Source: Acidobacteriaceae bacterium
GTDB taxonomy: Bacteria; Acidobacteriota; Terriglobia; Terriglobales; Acidobacteriaceae
Length of the DNA stretch: 40,161 nucleotides
Assembly (NCBI GenBank): GCA_003152695.1
Contig: PMAT01000106.1
Span: forward strand, 29,016 to 69,176
Reading direction: 5' to 3'
The position numbers were made by a program, and so were the translations under genes. The notes under the pieces are model-generated. The model was not told the origin of the DNA. It did not search any database and was given only the letters and a program-made list of their open reading frames with translations. This document shows positions 9,940 to 18,414 of the stretch, one piece after another. Within the stretch, counting starts at the first letter, position 1; every line of letters starts with the position of its first letter.

Positions 9940-12696
9940 CTATTGCAACAACCCCCGCAACACGTACTGCAAAATTCCGCCGTGCTGGTAGTACTGCACT
10001 TCCTGCGGCGTATCGATGCGCACCGTGGCGTCGAATTCCGTCACCGTGCCGTCGTTCTTAGTGGCGCGTACCTTCACGGTCTTGCCGGGCGCGAAGTTCT
10101 TCAGAGCATCGGTCAAGCCGACGATGTCGAACGACTCTTCGCCGGTCAGGCCGCTGGTTTCGGCGGTCTCGTCGTCGAGATACTGCAGCGGCAGGATGCC
10201 CATGCCCACCAGGTTCGAGCGATGGATGCGTTCGAAGCTCTCGGCCAGCACGGCGCGCACGCCGAGCAATCTCGGCCCCTTCGCCGCCCAGTCGCGCGAC
10301 GAGCCTGAACCGTACTCCTTGCCCGCAAGGATCATCAGCGGAGTGCCGTCGGCGCGGTACTTCTCCGACGCTTCGAAGATGAACATTTCCTTGCCATCGG
10401 GAAGGTGACGGGTGTAAGCGCCCTCGCGCTCGGCCGTGAGCTTGTTGCGCAGGCGCACGTTGGCGAAGGTGCCGCGCATCATGACTTCGTGATTGCCGCG
10501 GCGCGATCCGTAGGAGTTGAAGTCGCCCACGGTGACGCCATGCGCGATGAGGTACTGTCCCGCCGGGCTGTTGGGCTTGATGGAGCCAGCGGGCGAGATG
10601 TGGTCGGTGGTGACGCTGTTCCCGAGATAGCAGAGCACGCGCGCGCCGGAAATATCTTTCACCGGCGCAGGCGTCTTCGGCATGTTGTCGAAGTAGGGAG
10701 GATTCTTCACGTAGGTTGAGCTGTCCTGCCACGCAAAGGTCTCTCCCTCGGGCACATGCAGACTGCGCCAGCGTTCATCGCCCTCGAAGACTTTGCTGTA
10801 AGCGTTCTGGAACATGTCGCCGGTGACGTACTGCGCGAGCACGTCGTTCACTTCCTTCGATGTCGGCCAGATGTCCTTCAGGTAAACAGGTGTGCGTTTG
10901 CCGTTCGTGCTATAGCCGAGCGGCTCGTTGTACATGTCAATGTCGGCGCGGCCGGCCAGCGCGAAGGCCACCACCAGCGGCGGCGACATCAGGTAGTTGG
11001 CGCGAACTTCCGAGTTGATACGGCCTTCGAAGTTGCGGTTGCCGCTGAGCACCGACGCTACCACCAGGTCTTTCTCCGTGATGACATTCGATACTTCCTG
11101 CGGCAGCGGGCCCGAATTGCCGATGCAGGTTGTGCAACCGTAGCCGACGAGGTGGAACTTCAGCTTCTCGAGGTAGGGCATCAAGCCGGAGCGCGTGAGG
11201 TAATCCGTGACCACCATCGATCCCGGCGCGAGCGAGGTCTTCACCCAGGACGGCACCGACAGCCCTTTCTCGACGGCCTTCTTGGCCAGCAGTCCCGCGG
11301 CGACCAGCACCGATGGATTCGAGGTGTTGGTGCAACTGGTGATGGCCGCGATGACGACGCTGCCGTGGGTGAGCGCCTGGTTCAGAACAACGTGCTCCTC
11401 CACGGTGTCTGTCTGCGAGTCGATTCCGGCTGAATGTCCGCCTTCACCTTCCCAACGCTCGGCCTGCTTCGGAGGCACGGTTTGGCCGGGCTTCAGCAAA
11501 CTGGGCAACGCCTGCTCGAACGACTTCGCAGCCGCCGACAGCGCAATACGGTCTTGCGGACGCTTGGGTCCGGCGATGCTGGGCTCAACCGTTGCGAGGT
11601 CGAAATCCAGCACATCGGTGTATTCCGCCTCGGGCGTGTCGGCAGTGTGGAACAGTCCCTGCTCCTTGAAGTAGGCCTCGACGATGCTGACGTGCTCGGC
11701 GGTCCGTCCGCTGAGGCGGAGATAGCGCAGTGTCTCTTCGTCCACCGGGAAGATGCCGCAGGTCGCGCCGTATTCCGGGCCCATGTTCGCGATGGTGGCG
11801 CGATCGGCGAGCGGCAGGTTGTGCAGACCGGGGCCAAAGAATTCCACGAACTTGCCGACGACACCTTTCTTGCGCAGCATCTCAGTCACGGTGAGGACGA
11901 GGTCGGTTGCCGTCGAGCCTTCGCGCAATTGGTTCTTCAAGCGCACGCCGATGACCTGCGGGATCAGCATGGACACCGACTGCCCCAGCATCGCGGCCTC
12001 GGCCTCGATTCCTCCGACGCCCCAGCCGAGAACGCCGAGACCATTGATCATGGTGGTGTGCGAGTCGGTGCCAACCAGCGTGTCGGGATAAGCCAGCGGC
12101 TTGCCGGACTCGCCGTTCGCTCCGACGAAGACGACGCGCGCCAGGTATTCGAGATTGATCTGGTGCACGATGCCGGTGTCGGGCGGCACGATGGCGAAGT
12201 TCTTGAATGCGGTCTGTCCCCAGCGCAGAAAGGCATAGCGCTCCTTGTTACGCTGGAATTCCAGTTCGGCGTTGAGCTGAAACGCCTGCGGGGTGCCGAA
12301 CTCATCCACCTGCACCGAGTGGTCGATTACCAGCTCCGCCGGTTGCAGCGGATTGATCAGCTTGGGATCGCCGCCCAGGGCCTTCATGGCATCGCGCATC
12401 GCGGCCAGGTCAACCACCGCGGGCACGCCGGTGAAATCCTGCAAAAGCACGCGGCTCGGCATGAACGCAATTTCCTGCACCGGGACGGTCTTGCCCGTCC
12501 ATGAAGCGAGCGCGCGCACGTCGTCGGCCTTCACCGACTTGCCGTCTTCGCGGCGGAGCAGGTTCTCCAACAGAATGCGGAGCGAGTAAGGCAGGTGCGC
12601 GACCGCGCAGCCCTGCTTTTCCAGCGCGTCAAGGCGATAGATTTCAAATTCCCGCTTGCCCACGCAGAGGACGGAACGACTGCTAAAACTGTTCAT
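9940..12696 (-). CDS. acnA: Aconitate hydratase A
   Basis: Aconitase isomerises citrate and isocitrate through cis-aconitate in the TCA cycle. From the ATG at 12696 the protein has 918 residues, normal for the AcnA/IRP group. The 4Fe-4S cysteines are seen in SCTNTSNP (about residue 453) and GCTTCIGNSGPLP (about 519 and 522). The swivel domain carries NSVTTDHISPAG and GSGSSRDWAAKGP, with the substrate-binding Ser-Arg pair. The frame stays open 49 codons further upstream, but MNSFSSRSVL matches the family N-terminus and an AGAAGGGA sequence lies 10 bp before this ATG. It lies 100 bp after the outer-membrane barrel gene and may be transcribed separately. Confidence 0.97.
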   Translation of the reverse strand: MNSFSSRSVLCVGKREFEIYRLDALEKQGCAVAHLPYSLRILLENLLRREDGKSVKADDVRALASWTGKTVPVQEIAFMPSRVLLQDFTGVPAVVDLAAMRDAMKALGGDPKLINPLQPAELVIDHSVQVDEFGTPQAFQLNAELEFQRNKERYAFLRWGQTAFKNFAIVPPDTGIVHQINLEYLARVVFVGANGESGKPLAYPDTLVGTDSHTTMINGLGVLGWGVGGIEAEAAMLGQSVSMLIPQVIGVRLKNQLREGSTATDLVLTVTEMLRKKGVVGKFVEFFGPGLHNLPLADRATIANMGPEYGATCGIFPVDEETLRYLRLSGRTAEHVSIVEAYFKEQGLFHTADTPEAEYTDVLDFDLATVEPSIAGPKRPQDRIALSAAAKSFEQALPSLLKPGQTVPPKQAERWEGEGGHSAGIDSQTDTVEEHVVLNQALTHGSVVIAAITSCTNTSNPSVLVAAGLLAKKAVEKGLSVPSWVKTSLAPGSMVVTDYLTRSGLMPYLEKLKFHLVGYGCTTCIGNSGPLPQEVSNVITEKDLVVASVLSGNRNFEGRINSEVRANYLMSPPLVVAFALAGRADIDMYNEPLGYSTNGKRTPVYLKDIWPTSKEVNDVLAQYVTGDMFQNAYSKVFEGDERWRSLHVPEGETFAWQDSSTYVKNPPYFDNMPKTPAPVKDISGARVLCYLGNSVTTDHISPAGSIKPNSPAGQYLIAHGVTVGDFNSYGSRRGNHEVMMRGTFANVRLRNKLTAEREGAYTRHLPDGKEMFIFEASEKYRADGTPLMILAGKEYGSGSSRDWAAKGPRLLGVRAVLAESFERIHRSNLVGMGILPLQYLDDETAETSGLTGEESFDIVGLTDALKNFAPGKTVKVRATKNDGTVTEFDATVRIDTPQEVQYYQHGGILQYVLRGLLQ

Positions 12697-12796
12697 GGAT
12701 GATTCCCTTCTTATTAGAGGAGCGATGACTGGGCACAGGTTCTTAGAAAGCGAAACTATTATCTTAAACTGCCGAGGTGGGAAGTGGATAGGGCCA

Positions 12797-13624
12797 TCAG
12801 TGCAGATTGACCTTGTGCGGCAGCAGGTAGGTGAATCCGGCAAACGCTTCCCAACGCGTGGACGTACTGGTTAGTCCGCGATTGAAACCGCCATCAAGCA
12901 CCAGATTTTTTCGCACGTTGTAGTTCAGCGCCCATAAGTTCCCGACGGTATTGCTGCGCAGGAAAGGCTGAGTGAAATGCCAAATCTCTCCGGAGATTCC
13001 GAGTTTCTTGTACAGCGAGTGTGACACCGAGAGCGTCTGCCCAAACTGGGCCCGGCGAACCGCACCGTCGACGACTTCATTGAAGAGATAGTTGGTGTCG
13101 TAGTGGAAGCCCTTCACGTCTGCACTGACCAGCAGGATCGCTGAGTTTCGGAAGCTGCCGATGTCAAGATCAGGCGCATCTCCACTGTAAACTCGGCCGA
13201 AGTAACTCATCGCAATCGTCGGATTAACGCCTTCCCCGTGATGGATAACACCCTGGATCCCGAGGTCCACGTCTCCCGAGCCGTTCGTGGGTCCATCGGA
13301 GGCGTGGGAGTGCGCATACGGCTCTGCCGCGACCAACAGTTCAATCCAGCGCGATACGGAAAGCTTTATTACCTCGTTGAGATTCTGCTGCGAGGACACG
13401 TCGGGTGAGTTCCACGCTGCCAGAACTCCGGTCTCAAATTGAAAATAGCCAACCGGAGTGAGGGTTGCGGGGTTGGAGACGGTGGGTCTGGCAGGATTGG
13501 CCACGGCATCGTCCGGAGCTGCGTTTGCTGGCGGATTGCCGGACGGCTCCTGCTGCTGTGCTGCAGCCACCAGCGCAGCGGCCAGAAACAACGCCAGTAG
13601 CAGGAACGAGAAGCCGCGAATCAT
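12797..13624 (-). CDS. Outer-membrane beta-barrel protein, possible metal-uptake channel
   Basis: The protein starts with a signal peptide (IRGFSFLLLALFLAAALVAAAQQQ in part), then a Pro/Asn/Ala-rich linker to about residue 50. About 220 residues of alternating amphipathic strands follow (VGYFQFETGVLAAW, KLSVSRWIELLVAAEP, WEAFAGFTYLLPHK), a pattern like the transporter-like barrels grouped with MetA-pathway phenol degradation proteins. It lies 19 bp after the universal stress protein gene and is the third gene after mntH, so a role in passing manganese or other divalent metals across the outer membrane is a reasonable inference. There is no direct motif for metal binding. A TTG at 13639 is an alternative start. 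Confidence 0.7.
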   Translation of the reverse strand: MIRGFSFLLLALFLAAALVAAAQQQEPSGNPPANAAPDDAVANPARPTVSNPATLTPVGYFQFETGVLAAWNSPDVSSQQNLNEVIKLSVSRWIELLVAAEPYAHSHASDGPTNGSGDVDLGIQGVIHHGEGVNPTIAMSYFGRVYSGDAPDLDIGSFRNSAILLVSADVKGFHYDTNYLFNEVVDGAVRRAQFGQTLSVSHSLYKKLGISGEIWHFTQPFLRSNTVGNLWALNYNVRKNLVLDGGFNRGLTSTSTRWEAFAGFTYLLPHKVNLH

Positions 13625-13643
13625 CGCTCTTGCGTCCAACGGT

Positions 13644-14060
13644 TCATTTCGCCTTGAGGAGAAGGACAGGCACGCTGACGCTATGCCGGACTTGGGTGGC
13701 TGTGGTGCCCAGAAACAGGTCGGCCAGGAAGCGGTGCCCGTGGGTGCTCATGGCCACCAGATCGCAGCCCTTGCGCTGTACCCACTTGATGATTTCCTTG
13801 ACCGGCTCGCCGTATGCCAGTTCCGCTTCTGTAGGAATGCCGATGGCCTGAAACTCCGCCCGCACTTTCTCCAAATACGCAGTGTCTTCCGCGATTTCCG
13901 GACTGATCGCGTCCGGGCCATAGGTCCGGGCCGCCCATCCGTCAGCCACATGCAACAACACCAAACGACTGTGCGCCAGCTTGGCGAGCTGTTTGACGTG
14001 TTCGATGATCGCGCGGTCCGTCGGAGTGCCGTCCAACGTCACGAGAATGGTGTCGTACAT
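13644..14060 (-). CDS. Universal stress protein (UspA family)
   Basis: The 138 residues form one Usp domain: N-terminal strand YDTILVTLDGT, strand RLVLLHVADG, strand DLVAMSTHGH and the C-terminal nucleotide-loop region HGHRFLADLFLGTTATQVRHSVSVPVLLL. The ATP-binding pattern G-2x-G-9x-G(S/T) is only partly kept (GHRF instead of GxxG), so ATP binding is uncertain. It lies between mntH (27 bp upstream) and the barrel gene (19 bp downstream) on the same strand, consistent with cotranscription. Usp proteins next to transporters are common, and a role tied to metal or redox stress is inferred from context only. Confidence 0.9.
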   Translation of the reverse strand: MYDTILVTLDGTPTDRAIIEHVKQLAKLAHSRLVLLHVADGWAARTYGPDAISPEIAEDTAYLEKVRAEFQAIGIPTEAELAYGEPVKEIIKWVQRKGCDLVAMSTHGHRFLADLFLGTTATQVRHSVSVPVLLLKAK

Positions 14061-14087
14061 GGTCGTCCCGTTTATCTCGTCGCCGGA

Positions 14088-15518
14088 TTACGTGCCGGCA
14101 ATGACTTGCCACGCAGCTTTCAGCGATTCGGGCAAGCTGTAAACGTCCATCGCGGTGATCAGAATAGCACTGCCCCAACCCGCCAGCAGTAGAAACCAAC
14201 CGTTCCTCCAATTCCCCATTCGCTTGCGGGAACTGGTGAACTGCAGGAGCGGAAACATGGCGAACGGAAGCTGCAACGCCAGCACCACTTGACTGAGGAT
14301 CAGCAGATCGGTAACGCTGCTGTCGCCTCGCAGGCCGATGATAAAGACTGCCGGCAGAATGGCGAGGGTGCGGGTGATGAGCCGCCGCACCCACGGTTTG
14401 ATTCGCCAATGCATGAAGCCTTCCATCACGACTTGCCCGGCGAGCGTGCCGGTGATGGTGCTGCTCTGGCCGCTGGCCAGCAGAGCCACGGCAAATAGCG
14501 TGCTCGCGAAAGCCGTCCCCAACAACGGCGCCAGCGTCAAATACGCGACCCGAATCCAATCACTGTTAGCTCCGAACTTGACTACCTGGCCGCCGGTCAT
14601 GGTCACGCTTTCCTTGCCAAAAAACACCATCGCCGCCAAGACCAGGATGGCCGCGTTGACGAAGAAGGCGATGGTCAGCGCCACCGTTGAGTCGATGGTG
14701 TTGAAGCGGACCGCGCGCCGCATGGACAGTTCGTCCTTCTGCAGCTTGCGGCTCTGCACCAGGGCCGAGTGCAAGTACAGATTGTGGGGCATCACGGTCG
14801 CGCCGATGATGCCGACGGCGACGTACAACATCCCCGCCTGGCGAAAGTGCGGCGAAATCAGCGCCCGTCCCATTTCCAGGAAGCTGGGCTGGGTTTGCGG
14901 CAGAACGAAAATCTCGATGAAGTAGCACACCCCGATGGTGGCGATCAGCAGGACGACGATGGCCTCGATGGTGCGCATCCCAAACTGCTGCATGGCCAGC
15001 AGCAGCAGCACGTCCAGCCCGGTGATGATGACCGCCCAGAGCAGCGGGATATGGAACATCAGGTTGAGGGCCACCGCACTGCCCAGCACCTCCGCCAAGT
15101 CACACGCGCCAATCGCGACCTCACTCATCAGCCAATTGGGCCAGCGCGTCCACGTGGGATACCAGTCACGGCAGCACTGCGCGAGGTCCTTCCCGGTCAC
15201 CACGCCCAGGCGGGCGGAGATGACCTGCATAAAGATGGCCATCAGGCTGGCCAGCCCGACCACCCACAAAAGGCCGTACTTAAACTGAGCGCCGCCTTGC
15301 AGGTCCGTCCCCCAGTTACCGGGGTCCATATAGCCGACGCTGACCAGAATCGCGGGCCCGACGAAAGCCCGCCACTGCTGCCAGAAACCGGCCTCATGGT
15401 GCGGCACCGCGACGGTGCTGTGCATCCCCTCCAGCGACACATGGTTGCCAAGGGCGTCTCCGGTTTCATCCGGCCGTACATTCTGCGGGCTAGGCGGTGC
15501 CTGTGGTTTCGTGTTCAA
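14088..15518 (-). CDS. mntH: Nramp-family manganese/divalent metal transporter
   Basis: This is a proton-coupled Mn(II)/Fe(II) importer of the inner membrane. The 476 residues hold the two Nramp hallmarks: DPGN in helix 1 (GYMDPGNWGTDL) and MPHN in helix 6 (VMPHNLYLHSALVQSR), plus about eleven hydrophobic helices. A hydrophilic N-terminal tail of about 50 residues precedes helix 1. The start is a TTG at 15518 with GGTGAG just upstream; the first ATG would be 31 codons later. An operator-like inverted repeat at 15592-15612, shared with the regulator promoter, lies 74 bp before the start. This supports control by the adjacent MntR-like protein. Confidence 0.93.
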   Translation of the reverse strand: MNTKPQAPPSPQNVRPDETGDALGNHVSLEGMHSTVAVPHHEAGFWQQWRAFVGPAILVSVGYMDPGNWGTDLQGGAQFKYGLLWVVGLASLMAIFMQVISARLGVVTGKDLAQCCRDWYPTWTRWPNWLMSEVAIGACDLAEVLGSAVALNLMFHIPLLWAVIITGLDVLLLLAMQQFGMRTIEAIVVLLIATIGVCYFIEIFVLPQTQPSFLEMGRALISPHFRQAGMLYVAVGIIGATVMPHNLYLHSALVQSRKLQKDELSMRRAVRFNTIDSTVALTIAFFVNAAILVLAAMVFFGKESVTMTGGQVVKFGANSDWIRVAYLTLAPLLGTAFASTLFAVALLASGQSSTITGTLAGQVVMEGFMHWRIKPWVRRLITRTLAILPAVFIIGLRGDSSVTDLLILSQVVLALQLPFAMFPLLQFTSSRKRMGNWRNGWFLLLAGWGSAILITAMDVYSLPESLKAAWQVIAGT

Positions 15519-15591
15519 AGCTCACCGAGCAAGAAAGCGGCGACGACACTCAGTCGCCATGAATTCCACATCATTAGCCGAAGTATACAGG

Positions 15592-15612
15592 ATTTACTAA
15601 ACTACGGTTAAT
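15592..15612 (-). promoter_or_regulatory. Candidate MntR operator upstream of mntH
   Basis: Read on the minus strand, this 21-bp site matches the one at 16308-16328 at 15 of 21 positions, including ATTAAC at one end. The centre is TTAAC-N4-GTTTA, an imperfect inverted repeat. It overlaps the regulator's stop codon (15608-15610) and lies 74 bp before the mntH start. Function is inferred from the sharing. Confidence 0.6.
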
Positions 15613-16294
15613 TCTTTTTTGGACCGGAGGAACTACTGCCACTTGCCGGTGCAACCCACACTTTTTCCGCGGCGCTGCGGCCTAGTGATACCTTGCCTGC
15701 CGTGGTGACCAGGCTCAGGGTGTCATCATAGTTCCGGAGATGGATCGCAATCTCTGCTCCGGGCCGAATGCCAAGCTTCTCCAGAAATTCTCCCAGCCTG
15801 CGGTCGCGCTCATAAACGCTTTGCACCGCATAACGGCCGCCAAGCTGCGATTCGGAGAGCAGCAGCAGGCCACGCTTACGCTTTCTACGTGGAGATTCCG
15901 GAGTGGGCGAATTGCCGTGCGGACAAGGCCCCCCGCGTCCCAATTTGCGCGTGAGCATGGCCTCGAAGTCGCTGGAGACAGCATGTTCCAGGCGCTCCGC
16001 TTCGTCGTGCACCTTGTACCACGCCATGCCGAAGATCTCGTGCAGCATGCGTTCTATGAGGTGATGGCGTACGGCCAGTCGCCGCGCGATCTTCCGTCCC
16101 TCTGCCGTGAGTTGTACCCGCCCGTCGCTGCGCACGCGGACCAAGCCGTCGCGCTTGAGCCGCCGCAAGGCCATGGTGACCGCCGGGGCGGAAACCGAAA
16201 GCCAGTGCGCCAGGCGGGCCGAGATGACCTGTTCGCCTTCGCCCTCCGCCTCCAGGATGGCCTTGAGATAATCTTCTTTGGAAACCGTGATCAT
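15608..16294 (-). CDS. mntR: DtxR/MntR-type metal-dependent transcriptional regulator
   Basis: The N-terminal winged helix (about residues 1-65, starting MITVSKEDYLKAILEAEGEG) and the dimerisation/metal domain (RHHLIERMLHEIFGM and DEAERLEHAVS, with the E-x-x-E-H ligands) fit the DtxR family. Asp8 matches MntR rather than the Met of DtxR/IdeR, which favours manganese, although the usual partner Glu11 is Lys here. A CPHGN segment at about residue 123 is typical of the three-domain members. A basic insert (RRKRKRG) follows, then an SH3-like FeoA-type C-terminal domain to residue 228. It precedes mntH on the same strand, and an operator-like repeat sits 14 bp before its start, suggesting self-control. 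Confidence 0.88.
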   Translation of the reverse strand: MITVSKEDYLKAILEAEGEGEQVISARLAHWLSVSAPAVTMALRRLKRDGLVRVRSDGRVQLTAEGRKIARRLAVRHHLIERMLHEIFGMAWYKVHDEAERLEHAVSSDFEAMLTRKLGRGGPCPHGNSPTPESPRRKRKRGLLLLSESQLGGRYAVQSVYERDRRLGEFLEKLGIRPGAEIAIHLRNYDDTLSLVTTAGKVSLGRSAAEKVWVAPASGSSSSGPKKN

Positions 16295-16307
16295 AGGACT
16301 TGTTAAG

Positions 16308-16328
16308 CCTTAGTTAACGACAGTTAAT
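16308..16328 (-). promoter_or_regulatory. Candidate MntR operator upstream of mntR
   Basis: On the minus strand the site contains the perfect inverted repeat TTAAC-TGTC-GTTAA and shares 15 of 21 bases with the site before mntH (15592-15612). It lies 14-34 bp before the regulator's ATG, where binding would block the promoter or start region. Confidence 0.6.
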
Positions 16329-16371
16329 AGAGGATTGCAAGGGCGGTAGATGGCCCATTCGCCCCGGAGTT

Positions 16372-16468
16372 GTCATTACGAGCGAAGCGAGGAATCCGCT
16401 TTGGCTAACGCTGGAACTGTTCGGAGAAACAGCAGATCCCTCACGGCCTGAAGGCCGTTCGTGATGAC
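16372..16468. repeat. Inverted pair of REP-like sequences
   Basis: One arm begins GTCATTACGAGCGAAGCGAG at 16372. The other, read on the minus strand from 16468, begins GTCATCACGAACGGCCTTC and ends GAGGGATC. The arms flank a short centre. They resemble the GTCATCCTGA...GGACCC repeats seen three more times in this window. The element fills most of the space between the mntR promoter and purD. Confidence 0.6.
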
Positions 16469-16588
16469 GACTTGAAATCACCGGACATTCGGGACAAGTT
16501 TGACATCGGGCGCACTGCACCCCTACTCTTTTCTTTCGCTTCGCAAATGGTCTTATCAAACGCAAGGGTAGCCGCGAAGCGTTGTCAA

Positions 16589-17875
16589 ATGAAGGTACTC
16601 GTCCTCGGCAGCGGTGGTCGCGAACACGCGATCGTATGGAAGCTGCGGCAGTCGCCGCGGGTCACCAAGCTTTATTGCGCTCCCGGCAACGGCGGTATTG
16701 CAGCCGACGCCGAATGTGTCGCCGTGGATCTCAAGAGCCTGGATTCACTGGAGCAGCTCGCGGGCCGACTCAGTCCCGACGTGACCGTGGTCGGCCCCGA
16801 GCTGCCGCTGACACTCGGCGTAGTGGACGAGTTTCAGAGGCGCGGCTGGCCGGTCTTCGGGCCGACTCGCGCCGCCGCGCAGTTGGAGTCCAGCAAGAGC
16901 TTCGCCAAGGAGTTCATGCAGCGCCACCGTATCCCCACGGCCAAATACTCGGTGTGCACCAACAACGAAGAGGTTCTCGAGGCCCTTAAATTATTTCATG
17001 CTCCGGTCGTGGTGAAGGCCGACGGTCTCGCCGCGGGCAAGGGCGTGGTCATCGCGCAGAGCAAAGACGAGGCGCAGCGCACCGCCGAAGACATGCTCAG
17101 CGGCAAAATGCTGGGCGAAGCCGGATTGCGCGTGGTGCTGGAGGAGTGTCTGGAGGGCGAGGAACTGTCGTTCCTGGTGATGAGCGACGGCGAGCGGGTG
17201 GTTCCGCTGGTGGCCGCGCAGGACCACAAGCGCGTGTTCGACAACGATCAGGGCCCGAACACCGGCGGCATGGGCGCTTATTCGACCGACCAGATGGTCG
17301 ATGCCCAGATGCGCGACTGGCTGGTGACCCACATCGCGCGCCCGGTCGTCGCCGGCATGAGGGCTGAGGGCGCGGAATACAAAGGCATCCTCTATTGCGG
17401 CATCATGATGACGGCGCGCGGGCCCATGGTGTTGGAGTTCAATTGCCGCTTCGGCGATCCGGAGACCCAGCCCATCATCATGCGCATGGAAAGCGACCTG
17501 CTCGAGGCGATTGAGGCGTCGATCGAAGGACGCGTCAGCGAAGGCGATTTTCGCTGGACCCATGATCCGGCGGTCTGCGTCGTGATAGCGTCCGGCGGCT
17601 ATCCCGGCGGGTTCGAGGCGGGCAAGCTCATCAGCGGGATTGACGAAGCGGAGCGGATCTACGGAGTGAAAGTTTTTCATGCCGGCACCAACCGGCGTGA
17701 TGGCGCCTATTACACTTCGGGAGGCCGCGTGCTCGGCGTGACCGCGCGCGGCAAAGACCTGCCGGATGCGGTGGAGCGCGCCTACGATGCGGTCATGAAG
17801 ATCCGCTTCGACGGCATGCACTATCGCAAGGACATCGCAGCGCGTGGGCTGAAACATTTGCGGGCGGGAAAATAA
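16589..17875 (+). CDS. purD: Phosphoribosylamine-glycine ligase (GAR synthetase)
   Basis: PurD joins phosphoribosylamine and glycine with ATP, the second step of purine synthesis. From the ATG at 16589 (MKVLVLGSGGREHAI, the exact family N-terminus) the protein has 428 residues. ATP-grasp features are present: VVVKADGLAAGKGVVIA, the QDHKRVFDNDQGPNTGGMGAY signature in part, and LEFNCRFGDPETQ with metal-binding Glu and Asn. The frame is open 39 codons further upstream, but that part is non-coding in look. It is followed after 5 bp by purE, so the two form an operon. Confidence 0.97.
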   Translation: MKVLVLGSGGREHAIVWKLRQSPRVTKLYCAPGNGGIAADAECVAVDLKSLDSLEQLAGRLSPDVTVVGPELPLTLGVVDEFQRRGWPVFGPTRAAAQLESSKSFAKEFMQRHRIPTAKYSVCTNNEEVLEALKLFHAPVVVKADGLAAGKGVVIAQSKDEAQRTAEDMLSGKMLGEAGLRVVLEECLEGEELSFLVMSDGERVVPLVAAQDHKRVFDNDQGPNTGGMGAYSTDQMVDAQMRDWLVTHIARPVVAGMRAEGAEYKGILYCGIMMTARGPMVLEFNCRFGDPETQPIIMRMESDLLEAIEASIEGRVSEGDFRWTHDPAVCVVIASGGYPGGFEAGKLISGIDEAERIYGVKVFHAGTNRRDGAYYTSGGRVLGVTARGKDLPDAVERAYDAVMKIRFDGMHYRKDIAARGLKHLRAGK

Positions 17876-17880
17876 TCACC

Positions 17881-18387
17881 ATGGACAAGCATCCTCTCGT
17901 CTCCATCGTCATGGGCAGCGACTCCGACCTCGAGATCATGAACGAGGCGGCGAAGGCGCTCGCCGAGTTTGGCATTCCATACGAAATCGACATCACCTCG
18001 GCACACCGTTCGCCGGCGCGCACCAGCGAGTATTCGCGCGGGCTGAAGGCGCGCGGCGTGAAGGTGGTAATTGCCGGCGCGGGCGGGGCCGCCCATCTTG
18101 CAGGCGTCATCGCCGCTGAAACTACGCTGCCGGTGATTGCGGTGCCGATCCCTTCGACCGTGTTGCTGGGACTCGACTCCCTGCTGGCGATGGTGCAGAT
18201 GCCGGCGGGAATTCCCGTCGCGACCGTCGCCATTGGCAAGCCGGGCGCGACCAACGCCGGAATTCTCGCCGCGCAGATGATTGGACTGTACGACGAAGAA
18301 GTGGCCAGGAAACTTGAAGCCCACAAGAAGAAGCTGGCGAAGGGCGTGGAAGCCAAATCGCGCAAGCTGAAAGAGAGCAAAAAGTAG
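17881..18387 (+). CDS. purE: N5-carboxyaminoimidazole ribonucleotide mutase
   Basis: PurE makes CAIR in purine synthesis. The 168 residues hold the family motifs GSDSDLE near the N-terminus, SAHRSP, and AGAGGAAHLAGVIAAET, followed by PVIAVPIPS and the MPAGIPVATVAIG segment. The length and sequence fit the class I bacterial form, which needs N5-CAIR from PurK; no purK is in this window, so it must be elsewhere if this class assignment is right. The C-terminal tail of about 25 residues is Lys-rich (HKKKLAKGVEAKSRKLKESKK). It starts 5 bp after purD, in the same operon. Confidence 0.96.
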   Translation: MDKHPLVSIVMGSDSDLEIMNEAAKALAEFGIPYEIDITSAHRSPARTSEYSRGLKARGVKVVIAGAGGAAHLAGVIAAETTLPVIAVPIPSTVLLGLDSLLAMVQMPAGIPVATVAIGKPGATNAGILAAQMIGLYDEEVARKLEAHKKKLAKGVEAKSRKLKESKK

Positions 18388-18414
18388 CGAGCAAAGTCTA
18401 AGGACTGTCCCCGC

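Noticed and set aside
11434-12504. Plus-strand frame of 356 codons opposite acnA
   Set aside because: Shadow of acnA, rich in His, Arg and Gly, with no recognisable domain.
16314-16565. Minus-strand frame of 83 codons before purD
   Set aside because: It is made up largely of the REP-like inverted repeat and has no protein features.
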